A stretch of 51,305 nt of DNA from Nitrosopumilaceae archaeon (GTDB taxonomy: Archaea > Thermoproteota > Nitrososphaeria > Nitrososphaerales > Nitrosopumilaceae): contig JANQNN010000002.1 in the NCBI GenBank assembly GCA_028279545.1, forward strand, positions 1 to 51,305, read 5' to 3'. This document shows positions 1 to 8,225 of the stretch, in pieces. The notes below the pieces were generated by a model that did not search any database, was not told the origin of the DNA, and saw nothing but the letters and a program-made list of their open reading frames with translations. The position numbers and the translations under genes were made by a program. Every line of letters begins with the position of its first letter. The stretch's first letter is position 1.

Positions 1-182
1 CACCAGAAATAAAACCAGAACCTACACCAGAAATAAAACCAGAACCTACACCAGAAATAAAACCAGAACCTACACCAGAAATAAAACCAGAACCCACACC
101 AGAAATAAAACCAGAACCTACACCAGAAATAAAACCAGAACCCACACCAGAAATAAAACCAGAACCCACACCAGAAATAAAA
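1..182 (+). repeat. 24-bp in-frame tandem repeat (PEIKPEPT units)
   Basis: Seven complete 24-bp units run from base 3 to 170, followed by a half unit to 182; the array continues off the left edge. Each unit encodes the octapeptide PEIKPEPT in the frame of the downstream gene. The only variation seen is CCT versus CCC for the second-last proline, which is synonymous. The near identity suggests recent expansion by slippage or unequal recombination, and copy number may be misassembled. It is a coding repeat, not a CRISPR, because there are no spacers. Confidence 0.95.
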
Positions 183-482
183 TCAAAGACGGAAGTGGAT
201 TCAAATGATCCTTTTGAAGGAATTTCCGACCAAGACATTGTTGAATTTTCTGAATTGTATAAGATACCTCCACCTGAAAATGATGATGAAGCTAAAAGAT
301 TAGCTGTAAAAATTAGAGGTTGGATAAAAAATGGAAAATCTCAAAATACTAATGAAAATCAAGTTAATTCTCAAGATGACTTTAAAGAATTTGAAGATAA
401 AAATGGATATGAACAAAAACCAGATAAAGAAGAAAAAAAACTTAAAAAGAAAAGAGGTATGTTTGGGTTATTTAAAAAATGA
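3..482 (+). CDS. C-terminal part of a Pro/Glu/Lys-repeat protein of unknown function (5' truncated)
   Basis: The reading frame is open from the left edge through the PEIKPEPT array and ends at a TGA at 480-482. After the repeat comes an acidic segment, a short possibly folded part (around [14 protein letters not shown] and [14 protein letters not shown]), then a charged low-complexity tail ending in a Lys-rich stretch and MFGLFKK. An ATG at 195 could be read as a start, but the frame is open and clearly coding upstream, so the true start lies outside the window. The Pro-rich repeat resembles an extended linker. The stop overlaps the argF start by four bases (ATGA), which suggests co-transcription. 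I do not recognise the family. Confidence 0.75.
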   Translation, partial: PEIKPEPTPEIKPEPTPEIKPEPTPEIKPEPTPEIKPEPTPEIKPEPTPEIKPEPTPEIKSKTEVDSNDPFEGISDQDIVEFSELYKIPPPENDDEAKRLAVKIRGWIKNGKSQNTNENQVNSQDDFKEFEDKNGYEQKPDKEEKKLKKKRGMFGLFKK

Positions 483-1393
483 AATTAAAAACAAAAAATT
501 TACTAACTTTATCGGAGATTTCCTCAAAGGAATTTTCTGACTTAATTAAATTCTCTATTAAACTAAAAAGGGATTTAAAAAATAACAAGAATACACCTTT
601 GTTAAAAAACAAAACACTAACAATGATTTTCCAAAAACCTTCTACAAGAACTCGAGTAAGTTTTGAAATTGGGATGTTTCAACTAGGAGGATATGCTATT
701 AATCTATCCACCAATGAAATGCAATTATCAAGAGGGGAAACAATTGAGGATACTGCAAAAACACTTTCAAGGTATACTGACTGTATAATGGCAAGGGTCT
801 ATGATCATGAATTATTGGTTAAACTAGCAGAATTTTCTAGCGTACCTGTCATTAATGGATTATCTGATTCATTTCATCCATGTCAAATTCTCGCAGATTT
901 TATGACTATTAAAGAAAAGAAAAAAAAACTCAGAGGTTTGAAATTAGCATGGATTGGTGATGGAAACAATGTTTGTAATTCAATGATCTATGGTTGTGCT
1001 TTATCAGAAATGAAAATGTCTATTGCAACTCCAAAAGGTTTTGAACCTAATAGCCAAGCAGTAAAAGAATCTAGAAAATTTACGGGAATTGAAATAACAA
1101 CTGATCCCATAAAGGTAATTAAAGATGCTGATGTCGTAGTTACTGATACCTTTACTTCTATCCATAACTTAGATAAAAAAAGAACAAAAAAATTCCTCCC
1201 AAAATTTCAAGTAAATTCAAAATTAATGAAGCATGCAAAAAAAGATGCAATCTTTTTACATTGTCTTCCAGCAAAAAGAGGGGGGGAGGTAACTTCCTCG
1301 GTAATCGATGGACCACAATCTGTTGTTTGGGATGAGGCAGAAAATCGGTTACATACTCAAAAAGCTTTACTTACTTTCCTAATTCCCACTTAA
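479..1393 (+). CDS. argF: Ornithine carbamoyltransferase
   Basis: This cytosolic enzyme transfers the carbamoyl group from carbamoyl phosphate to ornithine, giving citrulline in arginine synthesis. The 304 residues match the usual family length. The carbamoyl-phosphate motif STRTR is at residues 55-59, and the ornithine-site HCLP motif is at 261-264, followed by AKRGGEV. The DGNNVCNS segment in the second domain is typical of OTCases rather than aspartate transcarbamoylases. The ATG overlaps the preceding stop. It is followed after 36 bp by the ribosomal operon, an unusual neighbour for argF; a TATA box in that gap indicates that the ribosomal genes have their own promoter. Confidence 0.95.
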   Translation: MKLKTKNLLTLSEISSKEFSDLIKFSIKLKRDLKNNKNTPLLKNKTLTMIFQKPSTRTRVSFEIGMFQLGGYAINLSTNEMQLSRGETIEDTAKTLSRYTDCIMARVYDHELLVKLAEFSSVPVINGLSDSFHPCQILADFMTIKEKKKKLRGLKLAWIGDGNNVCNSMIYGCALSEMKMSIATPKGFEPNSQAVKESRKFTGIEITTDPIKVIKDADVVVTDTFTSIHNLDKKRTKKFLPKFQVNSKLMKHAKKDAIFLHCLPAKRGGEVTSSVIDGPQSVVWDEAENRLHTQKALLTFLIPT

Positions 1394-1395
1394 CG

Positions 1396-1402
1396 TATAT
1401 AA
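1396..1402 (+). promoter_or_regulatory. TATA box for the rpl18-cbf5 operon
   Basis: TATATAA lies just after the argF stop, centred about 31 bp upstream of the rpl18 ATG at 1430. With the usual archaeal spacing of 25-27 bp this predicts a transcript start only a few bases before the ATG, a nearly leaderless mRNA. No Shine-Dalgarno motif precedes that ATG, which fits. Inferred from spacing and sequence only. Confidence 0.6.
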
Positions 1403-1429
1403 GAGCAGGTTCAAAATCGAGTTCTGTAG

Positions 1430-1912
1430 ATGGCCTATTCAAGAATATTGAGAAGACTTCGTGAAGAAAAAACTAATTATAAAAAAAGGGGGACTATGTT
1501 GCGCGGAAAAAGAGAATTTATCACCGTCAATATTTCTAACGAAAATACTCATGTTCAAATTTTAAAACCAGAGATTTCTGGAGATAAAGTTTTAGCATCA
1601 TCTCATTCTAGAAATTTACTTGAACGAGGTTGGAAGGGTTCAAGAAAGAGCGTACCAGCAGCCTATCTAACGGGATACATTGCAGGAAAAAAGGCTCTTA
1701 GTAAAGGTTCAAGCGGGGCAATCCTTTACACAGGAACCCGAAAGTACACCCAGAGAATGGCAGCTGCATTAAAGGGTGTTATAGACGCTGGCCTAGAGGT
1801 ACCTGCTAGTCCGGAAACTTTTCCACCATCTGAAAGAATCAATGGAGAACATCTAACTGTAAAAAATGACATTCCTCAAATTAAATCCGCAATTGATAAG
1901 GAGGTAAAATAA
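1430..1912 (+). CDS. rpl18: Large-subunit ribosomal protein uL18 (L18)
   Basis: This 5S-rRNA-binding protein of the large subunit is 160 residues long. The N-terminal MAYSRILRRLREEKTNYKKR is typical of archaeal/eukaryotic L18, and the core has the ARG/GKK-type RNA-binding stretch (ERGWKGSRKSVPAAYLTGY). It is the first gene after the TATA box at 1396-1402 and leads an operon of very tightly packed genes. In many archaea L32e and L19e precede L18; here argF does. Confidence 0.96.
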   Translation: MAYSRILRRLREEKTNYKKRGTMLRGKREFITVNISNENTHVQILKPEISGDKVLASSHSRNLLERGWKGSRKSVPAAYLTGYIAGKKALSKGSSGAILYTGTRKYTQRMAAALKGVIDAGLEVPASPETFPPSERINGEHLTVKNDIPQIKSAIDKEVK

Positions 1913-1915
1913 AAC

Positions 1916-2599
1916 ATGAGTCAAACAACTCAGACCAAACCAGGTCAAGGTTCAATGGGACAGGGAAAGCCTGGCCAAGGAACCAGACGACCGAAAAGAG
2001 AAGCAGTTGAGGAAATTTGGGTTCCAAAAACTATTTTGGGACAAAAAGTAAATTCTGGAGAAATTTCATCTATTGAAGAAATATTGGAGGCTGGTTTGAG
2101 AATTCAAGAAGCAGGAATTATTAAAAAATTACTTCCAGATTTGAAAAGTGAAGTTGTAGATGTAGGTATAATACAAAAAATGACTTCTAATGGTCAATCA
2201 ACTCGCTTTAAGGCAATTGTTGCTACTGGAAATGAAAATGGTTATTTGGGAATTGGTCAAGGAAAGTCCAAACAAATGAGGATTGCAATTGAAAAAGCTA
2301 CAAACCAAGCATTTCTAAACGTAAGCCCAGTTAAATTGGGATGTGGCAGCTGGGAATGTAGATGTGATCAAAAACATTCAGTTCCATTTAAAATTCGAGG
2401 AAAGGGCGGAAGTGTAACGATTGAAATTATTCCTGCCCCAAGGGGATTGGGCTTAGTTGCAGGAGGTAAAATTAAACGATTATTGGAGTTAGCAGGATTA
2501 AAAGATGCATGGACAACAGCTAAAGGTTCAACACCAACAATGAATTCTACTTCAAAAGCAATTCTGGATTGTCTTAGACAAACATTTAGTCAAGGTTGA
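1916..2599 (+). CDS. rps5: Small-subunit ribosomal protein uS5 (S5)
   Basis: This 30S protein is involved in decoding fidelity and mRNA entry. Of its 227 residues, about the first 25 form a Gln/Gly/Pro/Lys-rich extension (GQGSMGQGKPGQGTRRPKRE), followed by the double-stranded-RNA-binding-like S5 N domain (around residues 70-140) and the C domain (RGLGLVAGGKIKRLLELAGL). CGSWECRC resembles the Cys-containing insert of archaeal S5. A clear ribosome-binding site, GGAGGT, lies about 10 bases before the ATG, inside the end of rpl18, so internal operon genes here use Shine-Dalgarno initiation. The downstream junction is TTGA. Confidence 0.96.
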   Translation: MSQTTQTKPGQGSMGQGKPGQGTRRPKREAVEEIWVPKTILGQKVNSGEISSIEEILEAGLRIQEAGIIKKLLPDLKSEVVDVGIIQKMTSNGQSTRFKAIVATGNENGYLGIGQGKSKQMRIAIEKATNQAFLNVSPVKLGCGSWECRCDQKHSVPFKIRGKGGSVTIEIIPAPRGLGLVAGGKIKRLLELAGLKDAWTTAKGSTPTMNSTSKAILDCLRQTFSQG

Positions 2600-2604
2600 T
2601 TACG

Positions 2605-3072
2605 ATGGCAAAAGCATATCTTGTAGTTAGAATAAAAGGTCAAGCTAATGTACCCTATTGGGCAGTAACAACTATGACCCTGCTAAAACTTGATAAAAAA
2701 TTCCGTGCCACAATTTTGCCAGCTAAAGATAACACATTAGGAATGTTAAACAAAATAAAACATTACATTTCTTGGATTGAATTAGATGCAGATTTAGCAA
2801 AGGATCTTCTTGATAAAAAAGGAAGAAAATCAGGCTATCAAAAAATTACTTCAGAAGATCTTAAGGATTTAGGTTTCAACAGTATTGATGACCTTGCTAA
2901 AGCCTTAGCTGAAGGAAAAGCAACATTGTCAAAACTAAAACCTCTAAAACCTTGGTTTGCTTTGTCTCCACCAAGACACGGATTTAAACGAAGTACAAAA
3001 AAACTGTATGGACAAAAAGGAATCCTAGGAATGAATAAAGAACTTGATACAATTGTGAGGCGTATGATCTAG
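2605..3072 (+). CDS. rpl30: Large-subunit ribosomal protein uL30 (L30, archaeal long form)
   Basis: The 155 residues match archaeal L30, which is much longer than the roughly 60-residue bacterial form. The conserved N-terminus is MAKAYLVVRIKG, followed by an MLNKIKHYISWIELD region and a C-terminal PPRHGFKRSTKKLYGQKG segment. I chose the ATG at 2605 because it gives the usual N-terminus. A TTG at 2596 overlapping the uS5 stop (TTGA) would add MIT and cannot be excluded, since this genome uses TTGA junctions elsewhere. Confidence 0.94.
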   Translation: MAKAYLVVRIKGQANVPYWAVTTMTLLKLDKKFRATILPAKDNTLGMLNKIKHYISWIELDADLAKDLLDKKGRKSGYQKITSEDLKDLGFNSIDDLAKALAEGKATLSKLKPLKPWFALSPPRHGFKRSTKKLYGQKGILGMNKELDTIVRRMI

Positions 3073-3073
3073 C

Positions 3074-3499
3074 ATGGCTACCAGACTAAGAAAAACAAGG
3101 CGACTCCGAGGAGGAAGGAACATGGGATGGGGCCAGGTAGGTCAGCATCGTGCTAGTGGTCACAAGGGCGGTCTAGGTATTACTGGTTTAATGAAACATC
3201 ATTACAGTACGATGCTAAAAGATTACCCTGACCATTATGGTCATTCTTCAACTCATACCCCTAACCCTAATGTAATAAAAAAATGGGCAAATATTCGGGA
3301 TCTAGATGACCTGTTTGCTAAATACGGAAAAGAAGAAGGAGGGAAAAAAATTATTGATCTTGCTGGGGCAGGATTTGATAAATTACTTGGTGGTGGAAAA
3401 CCATCTGAAGCTTACTCTGTTAAGGTAGATCAATTTACCGCAACAGCTGAAGAGAAAATCAAATCTGTTGGGGGAGAAGTGTTATCTAGAAATGGCTGA
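3074..3499 (+). CDS. rpl15: Large-subunit ribosomal protein uL15 (L15)
   Basis: This 141-residue 50S assembly protein has the N-terminal basic, glycine-rich extension typical of archaeal/eukaryotic L15 (RKTRRLRGGRNMGWGQVGQH, then GHKGG) that threads into 23S rRNA. A C-terminal beta-rich domain ends in a Val/Gly-rich strand. The start is one base after the uL30 stop. Its 3' end overlaps secY by eight bases. Confidence 0.95.
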   Translation: MATRLRKTRRLRGGRNMGWGQVGQHRASGHKGGLGITGLMKHHYSTMLKDYPDHYGHSSTHTPNPNVIKKWANIRDLDDLFAKYGKEEGGKKIIDLAGAGFDKLLGGGKPSEAYSVKVDQFTATAEEKIKSVGGEVLSRNG

Positions 3500-4922
3500 G
3501 GGTAGTCTCACTGCTATAATAAGGAAGGTTGTATTCAAAGCCGAACCATATCTTCCTCAAGTCCCAAAACCAAAAAAGAAAATTTCTTTACAAACAAAAC
3601 TTCTCTGGTCAGGAATTTGCCTCTTAATTTATTTGGTAATGGGACAAACTCCATTATTTGGAGCAACTGCACCAGCTTTTGATTTTCTTCAGTTTGCCAG
3701 AGTTATTTTTGCCTCCCAACAGGGAACATTAGTTGAATTAGGAATAGGCCCTATTGTTACGGCTGGTTTATTGATGCAATTACTTCGAGGTTCAGATATT
3801 CTAAAATTTGATTTTAAAAAACCTGAAGAACGAGGAATATTTCAGACAGCCACTAAGCTTGTAACCTATGTTGTAATTGTTGCAGAATCAATTGTATATG
3901 CTATTGCTGTTTATGGTCCCGGAATTACAGAGCCGTATGTTTTGTTTGTAATGATTGGTCAATTAATGGCAGCCTCCATTATTGTAATGTTCCTTGACGA
4001 ATTAATCCAAAAAGGTTGGGGCTTAGGAAGTGGAATAAGCCTGTTTATCATGGCAGGAGTTGCTCAACAAATATTATGGAGTTTATTCAGCCCGTTACCT
4101 GCAGGAGATGGTGGAACTATTGGCATTATTCCTTATCTCGGGCAATCTATATGGGAAGGTGACCTTTCTAATGTCTTTTTCCGTTCAAACCAATTGCCGA
4201 GCATTTTTGGATTGTGTTTAACAGCGGGAGTACTATTGATTTTGGTATTTACTCAAGGAATGAAAATTGAGATTCCTATTGTTTCCACAAAGTATAGGGG
4301 ATTCAACGCAGTTTATCCGATAAAAATGATGTATGTCTCAAACATTCCTGTAATTTTAGCTTCTGCTCTTACTGCAAACGCAGTATTCATATTCCAAATG
4401 TTTTGGGCAAATATGAACCCGAGAAACAATAATTTCTTTATGAATATAATAGCACAATTTGATCCAACAAGCCCGTCAACCCCAATTGGAGGATTGATCT
4501 ATTATATCACTCCGCCTAGAGGACTTGAAATAGCTATGTTGGATCCTAGCCGAGCGGTAGGATATGTTTTGTTCATGATTGGAATCGTAGTTGTTTTTGG
4601 AAAGTTATGGGTAGAGCTAGGAGGTTTATCTCCAAAAAGTGCAGCACAGAATTTGCTGGATGCAGATGTTCAAATCCCAGGCTTTAGAAGGTCAAACAAA
4701 CCAGTGGAAGCTTTACTAAACAAATACATCCCTTCAGTAACCATAATTGGATCCACGATTTTGGGTTTGTTAGCTGGAGTATCTGATGTATTAGGTGTAT
4801 TCGGTTCTGGTATTGGAATTTTACTAATGGTAGATATTTTGATTAATTATTACACTCAACTGGTAAGAGAGCAAGTGGAAGTAGTAATGCCGAAATTAGG
4901 TGCCTTACTTGGTAGAAAATAA
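3492..4922 (+). CDS. secY: Protein translocase subunit SecY
   Basis: This is the pore subunit of the SecYE-beta channel that moves or inserts proteins across the cytoplasmic membrane. About 10 hydrophobic segments span the 476 residues. The plug/TM2 region and LGIGPIVTAGLLMQLL are diagnostic, and the cytoplasmic loops include KMEIPIVSTKYRG-type and RRSNKPVEALLNKYI sequences. I chose the ATG at 3492 (MAEGSLTAIIRK). A TTG at 3468 would add eight atypical residues. It overlaps uL15 upstream and the adenylate kinase gene downstream, as in the archaeal spc operon. Confidence 0.96.
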   Translation: MAEGSLTAIIRKVVFKAEPYLPQVPKPKKKISLQTKLLWSGICLLIYLVMGQTPLFGATAPAFDFLQFARVIFASQQGTLVELGIGPIVTAGLLMQLLRGSDILKFDFKKPEERGIFQTATKLVTYVVIVAESIVYAIAVYGPGITEPYVLFVMIGQLMAASIIVMFLDELIQKGWGLGSGISLFIMAGVAQQILWSLFSPLPAGDGGTIGIIPYLGQSIWEGDLSNVFFRSNQLPSIFGLCLTAGVLLILVFTQGMKIEIPIVSTKYRGFNAVYPIKMMYVSNIPVILASALTANAVFIFQMFWANMNPRNNNFFMNIIAQFDPTSPSTPIGGLIYYITPPRGLEIAMLDPSRAVGYVLFMIGIVVVFGKLWVELGGLSPKSAAQNLLDADVQIPGFRRSNKPVEALLNKYIPSVTIIGSTILGLLAGVSDVLGVFGSGIGILLMVDILINYYTQLVREQVEVVMPKLGALLGRK

Positions 4923-5487
4923 AAAAGTTGTTGTAGTAGGGATACCTGGGGTAGGAAAGACCACGGTAATTAATAGAATTGCTGAAATAATAAAAGAGAG
5001 ACAAAAAACAATCAAAGTTACGAATTTTGGAACCATAATGTTTGAGGTTGCAAAAGAAAATGGATTAGAAAATAGAGATGAGCTTCGAAAACTTCCAATC
5101 TCAGAACAAAAGAGACTCCAAAAAGATGCCGCAGATAAATTAAGTAAATTTGAAGATGATGTGATCATAATTGATACTCATGCGTTTATTAGAACTCCGG
5201 AAGGATTTAATCCTGGATTACCCTATTATGTTTTACAGATAATTGAACCTACTCATTTTATTATAGTTACAGCAAAAACAGAAGAAATCTATAATCGCCG
5301 TATGAAGGATGAGACCAGAAATAGAGATAAAGCTGCAATCACTACAATAAAAAAAGAATTAGATATTCAATCTGCTATGATGTCTGCATGCTCTATTTTA
5401 TCAGGCTCGCCATTAAGTCAAATTCAAAATAATGAAGGAAAACTTGAAGAAGCAGCAACTAAAATAATAAAGGCAATAGGGTTATAG
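4909..5487 (+). CDS. adkA: Adenylate kinase, archaeal AdkA type
   Basis: It catalyses ATP + AMP = 2 ADP. From this start it has 192 residues, the length of the archaeal trimeric AdkA family rather than bacterial Adk. The P-loop GIPGVGKT is at residues 11-18, and DTHAFIRTPEGFNPGLP and the ETRNRDK segment match AdkA substrate-binding regions. No ATG is available. I favour TTG 4909 because AGGTG sits six bases upstream, with GTG 4900 as the alternative. The start lies inside the end of secY, and the downstream gene follows after two bases. Confidence 0.92.
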   Translation: MVENKKVVVVGIPGVGKTTVINRIAEIIKERQKTIKVTNFGTIMFEVAKENGLENRDELRKLPISEQKRLQKDAADKLSKFEDDVIIIDTHAFIRTPEGFNPGLPYYVLQIIEPTHFIIVTAKTEEIYNRRMKDETRNRDKAAITTIKKELDIQSAMMSACSILSGSPLSQIQNNEGKLEEAATKIIKAIGL

Positions 5488-5489
5488 AT

Positions 5490-6125
5490 ATGGAACTTGA
5501 ATTTATTCTACTTTTCCTAGATACAATATTTTTACAGGATGATGGAGGGATTTTTGGATTTTTTGAAGATACTAAAAATGGTCTAGGTAGTGATGATCCT
5601 ATAATAAAAGGTATAATTCCATCGATGTTTGCAGTTGCGGGAATTGGCATTTTGTTGAATTTGTTCAATGCAGGAATAAGAAAAAAAATGATTGACCAAG
5701 TCAAACTAAAACGAATTATGAAAGAAACCAGAGCATGGCAGAAGGAAAGAATTGCTGCAATAAGGGCAAAAGATCAAGCTAAAACAGATCAACTAAATAA
5801 AAAATCTGCATACATGAACAAAATGTCCATGGAAATGATGCAAATGAATATGCGACCAATGATGATTACATTTGTTCCATTAATTTTGATTTTTTATTTG
5901 GTGCTACCTCAATTGTTTTTCTATACAGTAGCTTTGTCACCTATTCCTCTTAATGTTATTCCTGGAGAATTTTTCCAACTAACGTGCACCAGCGAACAAG
6001 CCCTTGATCCTGAACATGTTTGTCCAGAAGAGAATTCATTATACCTTTGGGCTTGGTATTTTCTTGCATCTATTGCATTTAGTGGAATCATTATGAAAGT
6101 AACAAAAACAACCATGGGAGTTTGA
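5490..6125 (+). CDS. EMC3/TMCO1-like (DUF106) membrane insertase of the Oxa1 superfamily
   Basis: This archaeal homologue of the YidC/Oxa1/EMC3/TMCO1 superfamily probably helps insert membrane proteins alongside SecY. In its 211 residues, TM1 (around 45-65) is followed by a basic, Met-rich cytoplasmic hairpin (RKKMIDQVKLKRIMKETRAWQ onward, to MNKMSMEMMQMNMRPM), then TM2 (about 127-150) and TM3 (about 188-208), the usual layout. An extracellular loop contains two Cys (CTSEQ, HVCPEE) that could form a disulfide. Its place between adk and cmk downstream of secY matches archaeal operons. The stop overlaps the next start as TTGA. Confidence 0.87.
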   Translation: MELEFILLFLDTIFLQDDGGIFGFFEDTKNGLGSDDPIIKGIIPSMFAVAGIGILLNLFNAGIRKKMIDQVKLKRIMKETRAWQKERIAAIRAKDQAKTDQLNKKSAYMNKMSMEMMQMNMRPMMITFVPLILIFYLVLPQLFFYTVALSPIPLNVIPGEFFQLTCTSEQALDPEHVCPEENSLYLWAWYFLASIAFSGIIMKVTKTTMGV

Positions 6126-6682
6126 CAAAATCAATCGTAATTTGTGGCCCTCCTGCTGTTGGTAAAACAACCGTAGCTAAAGGACTTGCAAATGAATTTA
6201 ATTTAACTTACCTAAGTGGAGGTGACGTCCTAAAAGACCTGGCTAAAGAACAAGGATTTGAAGTAAGTGGGGATGATTGGTGGGACACTGAAGAAGGTAT
6301 GAAATTTCTCGAGCAAAGAGAAACAAATTCCGAGTTTGATAAAAAAGTTGATGAAAAACTCGTTGAACTTTTTAAAAAAGGAGGAATGGTGATTACAAGC
6401 TATACATTACCTTGGTTAGTTGAGAATGGAATAAAAATATGGTTAGATGGGTCTCATGACAGCAGTTCAAAAAGAATGCAAAATCGTGACAATATGAGTT
6501 CAACTGAAGCATTTGAGGTTACAAAAAAACGTTATGACAAAAACAAATTATTGTACAAAAAATTATATGATTTTGATTTTGGAGACGATTTTTCTGTTTT
6601 TGATAAAATAATAGATACAGATGATCTTAGTGCGAAACAAGTAATTGAAGAATCAAAAGAAATTGTGAGAAACCTTCTTTGA
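6122..6682 (+). CDS. cmk: Cytidylate kinase, archaeal type
   Basis: It phosphorylates CMP/dCMP with ATP. The 186 residues include the P-loop GPPAVGKT at 9-16 and the N-terminal SGGDVLKDLAKEQG, typical of archaeal Cmk. IWLDGSHDSSSKRMQNRDNMS is the lid/nucleotide-binding region. The start is TTG, overlapping the previous stop by four bases (TTGA); no ATG is available nearby. The stop overlaps the next start in the same way, implying translational coupling. Confidence 0.93.
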   Translation: MTKSIVICGPPAVGKTTVAKGLANEFNLTYLSGGDVLKDLAKEQGFEVSGDDWWDTEEGMKFLEQRETNSEFDKKVDEKLVELFKKGGMVITSYTLPWLVENGIKIWLDGSHDSSSKRMQNRDNMSSTEAFEVTKKRYDKNKLLYKKLYDFDFGDDFSVFDKIIDTDDLSAKQVIEESKEIVRNLL

Positions 6683-7677
6683 CTTTAAAACAATTAGAAA
6701 ACCTAATTGAAATTGATCAGGATTTAACAGACGATTCCTTTGGAAATTATTTTGATAAAAGGAGTATAGAACAATTACTTGATTATGGTTTAATAATACT
6801 GGACAAACCACCAGGCCCTACAAGTCATGAAACTGTTGCTTGGACAAAACGCCTATTAAAAATTCCAAAAATAGGCCATAGTGGAACACTTGACCCACAA
6901 GTTTCGGGCGTTCTTCCACTAGGTCTTGGAGAAGCAACTAAAGCCTTGGGAGTTTTACTTTATGGACCAAAAGAATATCATGCTCTTGGAAGGATTCATT
7001 CGCTTCCTTCTAAAGAAAAATTAGATGAAACCATTAAACTATTTACGGGAAAAATTTTTCAAAAACCCCCTCAACGATCTTCGGTAGTTAGACAGACCAG
7101 AATAAGAACGATACATGAATTTGAAATTCTCGAGCAAAAAGAAAGGCTGTTGCTGACACGCATTCTTTGTGAATCTGGAACCTATATCAGAAAACTGTAT
7201 TATGATATTGGCGAATTCTTGGGTTCTGGAGCAACTATGATAGAATTACGACGAACAAGAGTTGACCAATTTTTAGAATCAGATGGTTTGGTAACATTAC
7301 ACGAATTAGCAAATGCATTTTCACTTTGGGAGGAAAAAAAGGATTCTAGCAAATTAATGAAAATAATAAAACCTATAGAATATGCTCTCAGCGGCCTTAA
7401 ATCAGTAATTATTAGAGATTCTGCAGTAGATGCTTTGTGTCATGGGGCACAACTTGCAATCCCAGGAATTTTAAAAATTAGCCCACATCTTAAGAATGGA
7501 GATCTTGTAGCAATTTATACTCAAAAAGGTGAAGTTGTAGCCCTTGCAAAATCAAATATGTCAGAACAAGAAATTCAAGATGCGACTAAAGGGTATGCTT
7601 TTGAAACAAAGAGAATCATTATGGCCCCAAACACTTATCCTAAAAAATGGAGAAAAAAAACTTCACAAAAAGAATAA
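6679..7677 (+). CDS. cbf5: tRNA/rRNA pseudouridine synthase Cbf5 (archaeal TruB homologue)
   Basis: This is the catalytic subunit of H/ACA guide-RNA pseudouridylation particles, which can also modify tRNA position 55. The 332 residues carry the TruB core with catalytic Asp72 in GTLDPQVSGVLP, the LDKPPGPTSHE motif (41-51), and CESGTYIRKLYYDIG. A C-terminal PUA domain covers roughly 240-320. The start is TTG with a TTGA overlap to cmk. It is the last gene of the operon. L34e and L14e genes, often interspersed here in other archaea, are absent. Confidence 0.95.
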   Translation: MTLKQLENLIEIDQDLTDDSFGNYFDKRSIEQLLDYGLIILDKPPGPTSHETVAWTKRLLKIPKIGHSGTLDPQVSGVLPLGLGEATKALGVLLYGPKEYHALGRIHSLPSKEKLDETIKLFTGKIFQKPPQRSSVVRQTRIRTIHEFEILEQKERLLLTRILCESGTYIRKLYYDIGEFLGSGATMIELRRTRVDQFLESDGLVTLHELANAFSLWEEKKDSSKLMKIIKPIEYALSGLKSVIIRDSAVDALCHGAQLAIPGILKISPHLKNGDLVAIYTQKGEVVALAKSNMSEQEIQDATKGYAFETKRIIMAPNTYPKKWRKKTSQKE

Positions 7678-7703
7678 AAATTAATTTAAAAAACAGTTAG
7701 TAC

Positions 7704-8162
7704 TTGTCTTCTAAAACATTAATCGCATTTACAGTTGTTGGCATAATAGCAGGACTTGTTACAGGAGTTTTTTTTATTGAGGTGAAAAATACAAACCAGT
7801 TAGTTTTTGTTGATGGACCATCTCTTTCTATAGTAACTGAAAAATTTGATTTCAAAAAAGGGGAAGAAATTAAAATTTCCATTGTTAATTCTGGAACAGT
7901 ACCATTAACATTTTCAGATTCCTCTTTTGGCCTTCAAATTACTGGGCTATCTGGTATGTTAATGTATACACCAGAAATTTTTCAAGTACAAAATGTAAAA
8001 CCTCCCTCGTTATTACCCAAAGAAGAAGTAGTTTTTGTCTGGGATCAAATAAAAAACGATGGTGACGCTACTCTTGAAGGATTATATAAAATCCATTCAA
8101 AAGGTTTTGATCCTGAAAACAACGAAGTTAAAAAATCTACCACAGTTACTATTTGGAAATAG
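7704..8162 (+). CDS. Predicted membrane-anchored extracellular beta-sandwich protein
   Basis: The 152-residue protein starts at TTG, with one N-terminal hydrophobic helix (TLIAFTVVGIIAGLVTGVFFI, about 4-25) that could be an anchor or uncleaved signal. The rest is beta-rich, with FDFKKGEEIKISIVNSGTVPLTFSDSSFGLQI resembling the intracellular-proteinase-inhibitor (BsuPI) or Ig-like folds seen in archaeal surface proteins. The fold assignment is inference. It lies 26 bp after cbf5 on the same strand and could be read through, though a poly-T/poly-A stretch separates them. Confidence 0.6.
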   Translation: MSSKTLIAFTVVGIIAGLVTGVFFIEVKNTNQLVFVDGPSLSIVTEKFDFKKGEEIKISIVNSGTVPLTFSDSSFGLQITGLSGMLMYTPEIFQVQNVKPPSLLPKEEVVFVWDQIKNDGDATLEGLYKIHSKGFDPENNEVKKSTTVTIWK

Positions 8163-8178
8163 TTTTTGTGCCAAGTCA

Positions 8179-8191
8179 TATAATATATAAT
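8179..8191 (+). promoter_or_regulatory. TATA box for tRNA-Ser
   Basis: The sequence ATATAATATATAA lies about 35-47 bp upstream of the mature tRNA-Ser 5' end. With normal archaeal spacing, transcription would start about ten bases before the tRNA, leaving a short leader for RNase P. Assignment is by position and composition only. Confidence 0.5.
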
Positions 8192-8225
8192 CAATTTTTA
8201 CAGCAAAATTTGTCCAATGACAATT

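Noticed and set aside
1-182. Direct repeats resembling a CRISPR or VNTR outside genes
   Set aside because: The units are contiguous without spacers and stay in frame with the downstream protein, so they are a coding repeat.
331-540. Second frame over the end of the repeat protein and the argF start
   Set aside because: It is an out-of-frame shadow with Lys/Asn/Ile-rich low-complexity sequence arising from AT-rich DNA.
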